Source: Campylobacterales bacterium (GTDB lineage Bacteria > Campylobacterota > Campylobacteria > Campylobacterales > Nitratiruptoraceae). From it: a DNA stretch of 7,594 nucleotides. Positions 5,650 to 7,594 of this stretch are shown piece after piece. Below the pieces are notes generated by a model, which worked only from the letters and a program-made list of their open reading frames with translations, had not been told where the DNA came from and searched no databases. The stretch spans positions 1 through 7,594 of the forward strand of contig JAMOUF010000202.1 in assembly GCA_027068245.1 (NCBI GenBank). Reading direction: 5' to 3'. The stretch's first letter is position 1; every line of letters begins with the position of its first letter. A program made the position numbers and the translations under genes.

Positions 5650-6365
5650 GACTTTGCCTCGCACCATCCCAAAAACTCTTTGTATTTGGGTATGAATAGT
5701 ATATCTTTTGGTGCAATATCTATATTGAAACTTTTTAGAAGTTTCTCTCTTGCCTCCTTTATCCTCCAAAAAAAGAGCAGGTCCCCTTTGTATGGGGTGG
5801 TCGTCCACTCGCCCACTCTTAGCGTCATCTCCCATTCGTTGGCGATTTTGTTTTGTATATCTGTTATATAAGGCTCCAGCACCGTGCCTTCCAAAGCTTT
5901 GTGCTCATACTCGGCAAGCCCTCTGGCAAAGGAGAGAAGGGCGGTTTTGATATGTATAAGGTTGGGGGAACTGATGGTAAAATCCTCTATGACCCCTTTA
6001 AAGACCTCCTTTTCAAAACGGCTTGTAAACTCTTTTTTCTCTAAATCGAACTTCTCTACATAGACCCTCTCTATACCATTTTCATCGAGATAGATTCTAT
6101 CCGGAAGCTCAAGCCCTTCCAACAACGGATGCTTTTTGAAGACCGCTTTTTTTATATCCTTTGCCAAAGATTTGATTTTCGGTTTTGTATCGGCGCTGAG
6201 AATTATCTTTTTCACCAGATTTTCCAGGCTTTTGTCCTTTTTTATATAGTAAAAGAGTGCCGCACTCTCTATGGCCTCCACTATCTCGTTTTTAGGCAGG
6301 TATGGCCCAAGGTCGTCCCGTAAAAACTCATCTTTGTAGCTTATGGCGTTCCAGGCTATCAGCAT
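5646..6365 (-). CDS. Hypothetical cytoplasmic protein, coupled to the upstream unknown gene
   Basis: I do not recognise this 239-residue protein. It has no signal peptide and no membrane segment. It is charged and appears mostly helical, with a lysine-rich stretch (about 52-78), a central short beta-like segment (RIYLDENGIERVYVEKF, 90-106), and an aromatic-rich C-terminal part (NEWEMTLRVGEWTTTPYKG near 176-194, then LLFFW). No catalytic motif is evident. The start has GGAG (6374-6377) eight bases upstream, and the ATG shares one base with the stop of the preceding gene (TGATG), pointing to coupled synthesis and probably a joint function. Its stop overlaps that of the suhB-like gene by 4 bp. 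It is a genuine gene by tight packing, ribosome site and normal composition; function is open. Confidence 0.78.
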   Translation of the reverse strand: MLIAWNAISYKDEFLRDDLGPYLPKNEIVEAIESAALFYYIKKDKSLENLVKKIILSADTKPKIKSLAKDIKKAVFKKHPLLEGLELPDRIYLDENGIERVYVEKFDLEKKEFTSRFEKEVFKGVIEDFTISSPNLIHIKTALLSFARGLAEYEHKALEGTVLEPYITDIQNKIANEWEMTLRVGEWTTTPYKGDLLFFWRIKEAREKLLKSFNIDIAPKDILFIPKYKEFLGWCEAKS

Positions 6366-7045
6366 CAGGGAAGCTCCGCCAGGGTTTTATCTATCTTTTG
6401 GGCTATATGCTCATCGAACAGCGCTATGGAAGGAACCATCCACTCCATCTTGTAGCGCTCTTTGTTATCTTTGTTCGGGCCGTAATAGGCCAGTGATATT
6501 CTGCCAAAACCCATCTCTTTTTCTATTTTTTTCGCCTCTTTCAAAAACCTTCTTATAACGGGCGGAAGCTCCTCGAAGCCCCTGGGTTTTCCCTCTTCGC
6601 CCTGGTGTTTGGCCACCGTGGCGGCACTTCCCAAATCTTTGAGGTTTTCCAGCAGATGAATAAACCTGTGCTTTTTCAAGTAGGCCACAAGCACTGAAGC
6701 TGCGGGTATGCAAAGAAGCTGCAGGTTCTCCTCGTCTCTTAAATCCACGCAAAGATGGGCGACGCCCTCTATCATCTCGATATGTGCGAAAACCTTTTTG
6801 TTTTTGGGAAGCTCCTTTAAAATCTCCAAAACCTCATACTCGGCTCCATCAACGCTGTATCTGGCCCCTTCCTTTTTATCCTGGGACAAAAAATACCCCT
6901 CCTGGGCGTTCTTTTTGCCAAATACCAGGTCAAAACCCCATTTTTTCAGCGTTTTGAGTTTGAATTCCCGCTCTTTTTGCGGCTCCCCAAGGGTTTCAAA
7001 GACCAGGGTGTTAAGAAGCTGCGCCTCTTTTATCTCACTAACCAT
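6365..7045 (-). CDS. Hypothetical cytoplasmic protein, first of the unknown coupled pair
   Basis: I do not recognise this 226-residue protein. It is soluble, without a signal peptide or membrane span. Visible parts: an alpha/beta N-terminal half (FDLVFGKK near 38-45; VFAHIEMIEGVAHLCVDLRD at 85-104), a hydrophobic helix (LLCIPAASVLVAYLKKH, 110-126), then a basic/acidic helical stretch (RRFLKEAKKIEKEMG, 165-179) and a C-terminal strand region (GRISLAYYGP, 181-190). Two cysteines (99, 112) show no metal-site pattern. AAGGAG 8 bases before the ATG and a TGn-CATAAT promoter-like box upstream support the start at 7045. It ends in a TGATG overlap with the next unknown gene and follows the BON protein gene by 66 bp. 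Function cannot be named. Confidence 0.78.
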   Translation of the reverse strand: MVSEIKEAQLLNTLVFETLGEPQKEREFKLKTLKKWGFDLVFGKKNAQEGYFLSQDKKEGARYSVDGAEYEVLEILKELPKNKKVFAHIEMIEGVAHLCVDLRDEENLQLLCIPAASVLVAYLKKHRFIHLLENLKDLGSAATVAKHQGEEGKPRGFEELPPVIRRFLKEAKKIEKEMGFGRISLAYYGPNKDNKERYKMEWMVPSIALFDEHIAQKIDKTLAELP

Positions 7046-7069
7046 CAGTTATCTCCTTTTTTTAAAGCT

Positions 7070-7078
7070 ATTATGCCA
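7070..7078 (-). promoter_or_regulatory. Candidate extended -10 promoter (TGG-CATAAT) for the unknown gene pair
   Basis: On the minus strand CATAAT (7075-7070) is preceded by TGG, fitting the extended -10 form with one mismatch in the hexamer. Initiation near 7063 would leave a leader of about 18 nt containing the AAGGAG site. The 66-bp gap also holds the palindrome ATCCGGAT (7086-7093) upstream of this box. The pair may thus be transcribed apart from the BON gene, or in addition to read-through from it. Confidence 0.45.
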
Positions 7079-7111
7079 TTTGCCGTATCCGGATGCAGTG
7101 ACTTTAGTTGC

Positions 7112-7585
7112 TTATAGCAGCACACCTTTTAGCTCTTTTATAATCAGATAGGAGGTAACCTCCTTGACCCCTTTTGTATGCAGTGCCACATCCATGGCTT
7201 TCAGAGCGCTTTTTTTGGAGTAGACCTTGCCAAAAAGCTGGACCTTTCCATCTTTTACTATCACCAAAATAAGCGTTGAGGGAATCTCTTTTTCTCTTAG
7301 ATATCTATACTCTATCTGGGTTTTTATAAGCAGATCGTTTCTCTTCTCCACTTTTTGTGCGTTTTGGACCCTTTTGTAAAAGAGGGTGAAACTATCTTTC
7401 TCCTCGGGAACCGCGCTTTGGGTAGTGTCCGAGAGCTCTTTTAGGGTTTTTTGGGATTTTTCGAGCAACAGCATAAAGCCCTGCAGCGCCTTTTCCAGCT
7501 CATCTGCCGGGTCCGTTGGCTGCTCTTGTGCCAGCAGCGAGATGTTTAGTATCAAACCTGCCAGTAGACTACTTATTAATCGCAT
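7112..7585 (-). CDS. Exported BON-domain protein
   Basis: A 157-residue protein with a signal peptide (1-19, basic start, hydrophobic core, ending ISLLA before QEQ), so periplasmic or outer-membrane associated. There is no lipobox cysteine. Residues 25-58 form an acidic/lysine-rich, probably coiled helix (DELEKALQGF to LKELSD). Residues 81-150 fit a single BON domain: a leading helix (NDLLIKTQIEYRYL), then ILVIVKDGKVQLFGKV with the conserved Gly, a helix KKSALKAMDVAL, and the closing GVKEVTSYL motif. BON domains are thought to bind phospholipid or peptidoglycan-linked surfaces (as in OsmY and DolP), suggesting an envelope-stabilising role; this is family knowledge, not shown here. AGG lies nine bases before the ATG; the rest of the upstream region is outside the window. 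Confidence 0.85.
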   Translation of the reverse strand: MRLISSLLAGLILNISLLAQEQPTDPADELEKALQGFMLLLEKSQKTLKELSDTTQSAVPEEKDSFTLFYKRVQNAQKVEKRNDLLIKTQIEYRYLREKEIPSTLILVIVKDGKVQLFGKVYSKKSALKAMDVALHTKGVKEVTSYLIIKELKGVLL

Positions 7586-7594
7586 CTTTTGCCT

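Noticed and set aside
5383..5835. Minus-strand open frame of 150 residues across the end of the suhB-like gene
   Set aside because: It covers conserved IMPase motifs on the other strand and the end of the opposing gene; its protein lacks recognisable features and it would break the tight gene junction.
6465..6752. Minus-strand open frame of 95 residues inside the first unknown gene
   Set aside because: Arg/Gly-rich translation typical of a wrong frame, no ribosome site, and fully inside a larger gene with a good start.
7065..7080. Possible sigma-54 promoter (TGGCAT followed by GC) upstream of the unknown gene pair
   Set aside because: The GC falls three bases too close to the GG for a -24/-12 promoter, and TTGC is absent; the extended -10 reading fits better.
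7086..7093. Palindrome ATCCGGAT as part of a terminator after the BON gene
   Set aside because: The stem is too short, leaves no loop, and is not followed by a T-run on the minus strand; kept only as a minor landmark.

Overview
The window reads as chromosomal DNA of a member of the Campylobacterota (former Epsilonproteobacteria). This rests on three things. An OmpR-type response regulator is paired with a kinase carrying the HELKTPITKGR phospho-acceptor box of the ArsS/CprS group. The gene order htrA - regulator - kinase matches, from memory, htrA-cprR-cprS of Campylobacter jejuni. The -10 boxes are TATAAT-like without clear -35 boxes, and one of them follows A/T tracts phased at 10-11 bp. 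Codon use is AT-leaning with many ATA isoleucines, but the DNA is clearly richer in GC than Campylobacter or Helicobacter, so a free-living, perhaps chemolithotrophic, relative is plausible (inference). I see no mobile element, CRISPR array, tRNA or rRNA. Genes are packed tightly and no gene-free stretch exceeds about 82 bp.

Layout, left to right. (1) Minus strand, 1-1011: a four-helix membrane protein of unknown function, then, 2 bp further on, a 2-TM potassium channel with a cytoplasmic RCK domain that runs off the left edge. (2) Plus strand, 1070-1525: a Nudix hydrolase of the COG4119 type, divergent from the membrane pair. It overlaps the next gene tail to tail by 23 bp. (3) Minus strand, 4814-1503: periplasmic serine protease HtrA, then an OmpR-type response regulator, then a membrane sensor kinase. 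A UUCG-loop intrinsic terminator sits between htrA and the regulator, while regulator and kinase overlap by ATGA. (4) Plus strand, 4897-5649: an inositol monophosphatase family enzyme (SuhB-like), divergent from htrA across an 82-bp intergenic region that carries mirrored -10 boxes and a four-unit 11-bp repeat. (5) Minus strand, 7585-5646: an exported BON-domain protein, then two genes I do not recognise, joined by a one-base TGATG overlap. The last of these meets suhB tail to tail with a 4-bp overlap.

How it fits together: the central block looks like an envelope protein-quality circuit, with a protease for misfolded periplasmic proteins next to a sensor/regulator pair likely to respond to envelope conditions. 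The BON protein at the right edge is also periplasmic, so envelope maintenance is a loose theme there. The channel, Nudix and IMPase genes look like housekeeping neighbours. I found no convincing new multi-gene system. The best candidates for undescribed biology are the coupled pair of unknown cytoplasmic proteins (5646-7045) and the control architecture around htrA.
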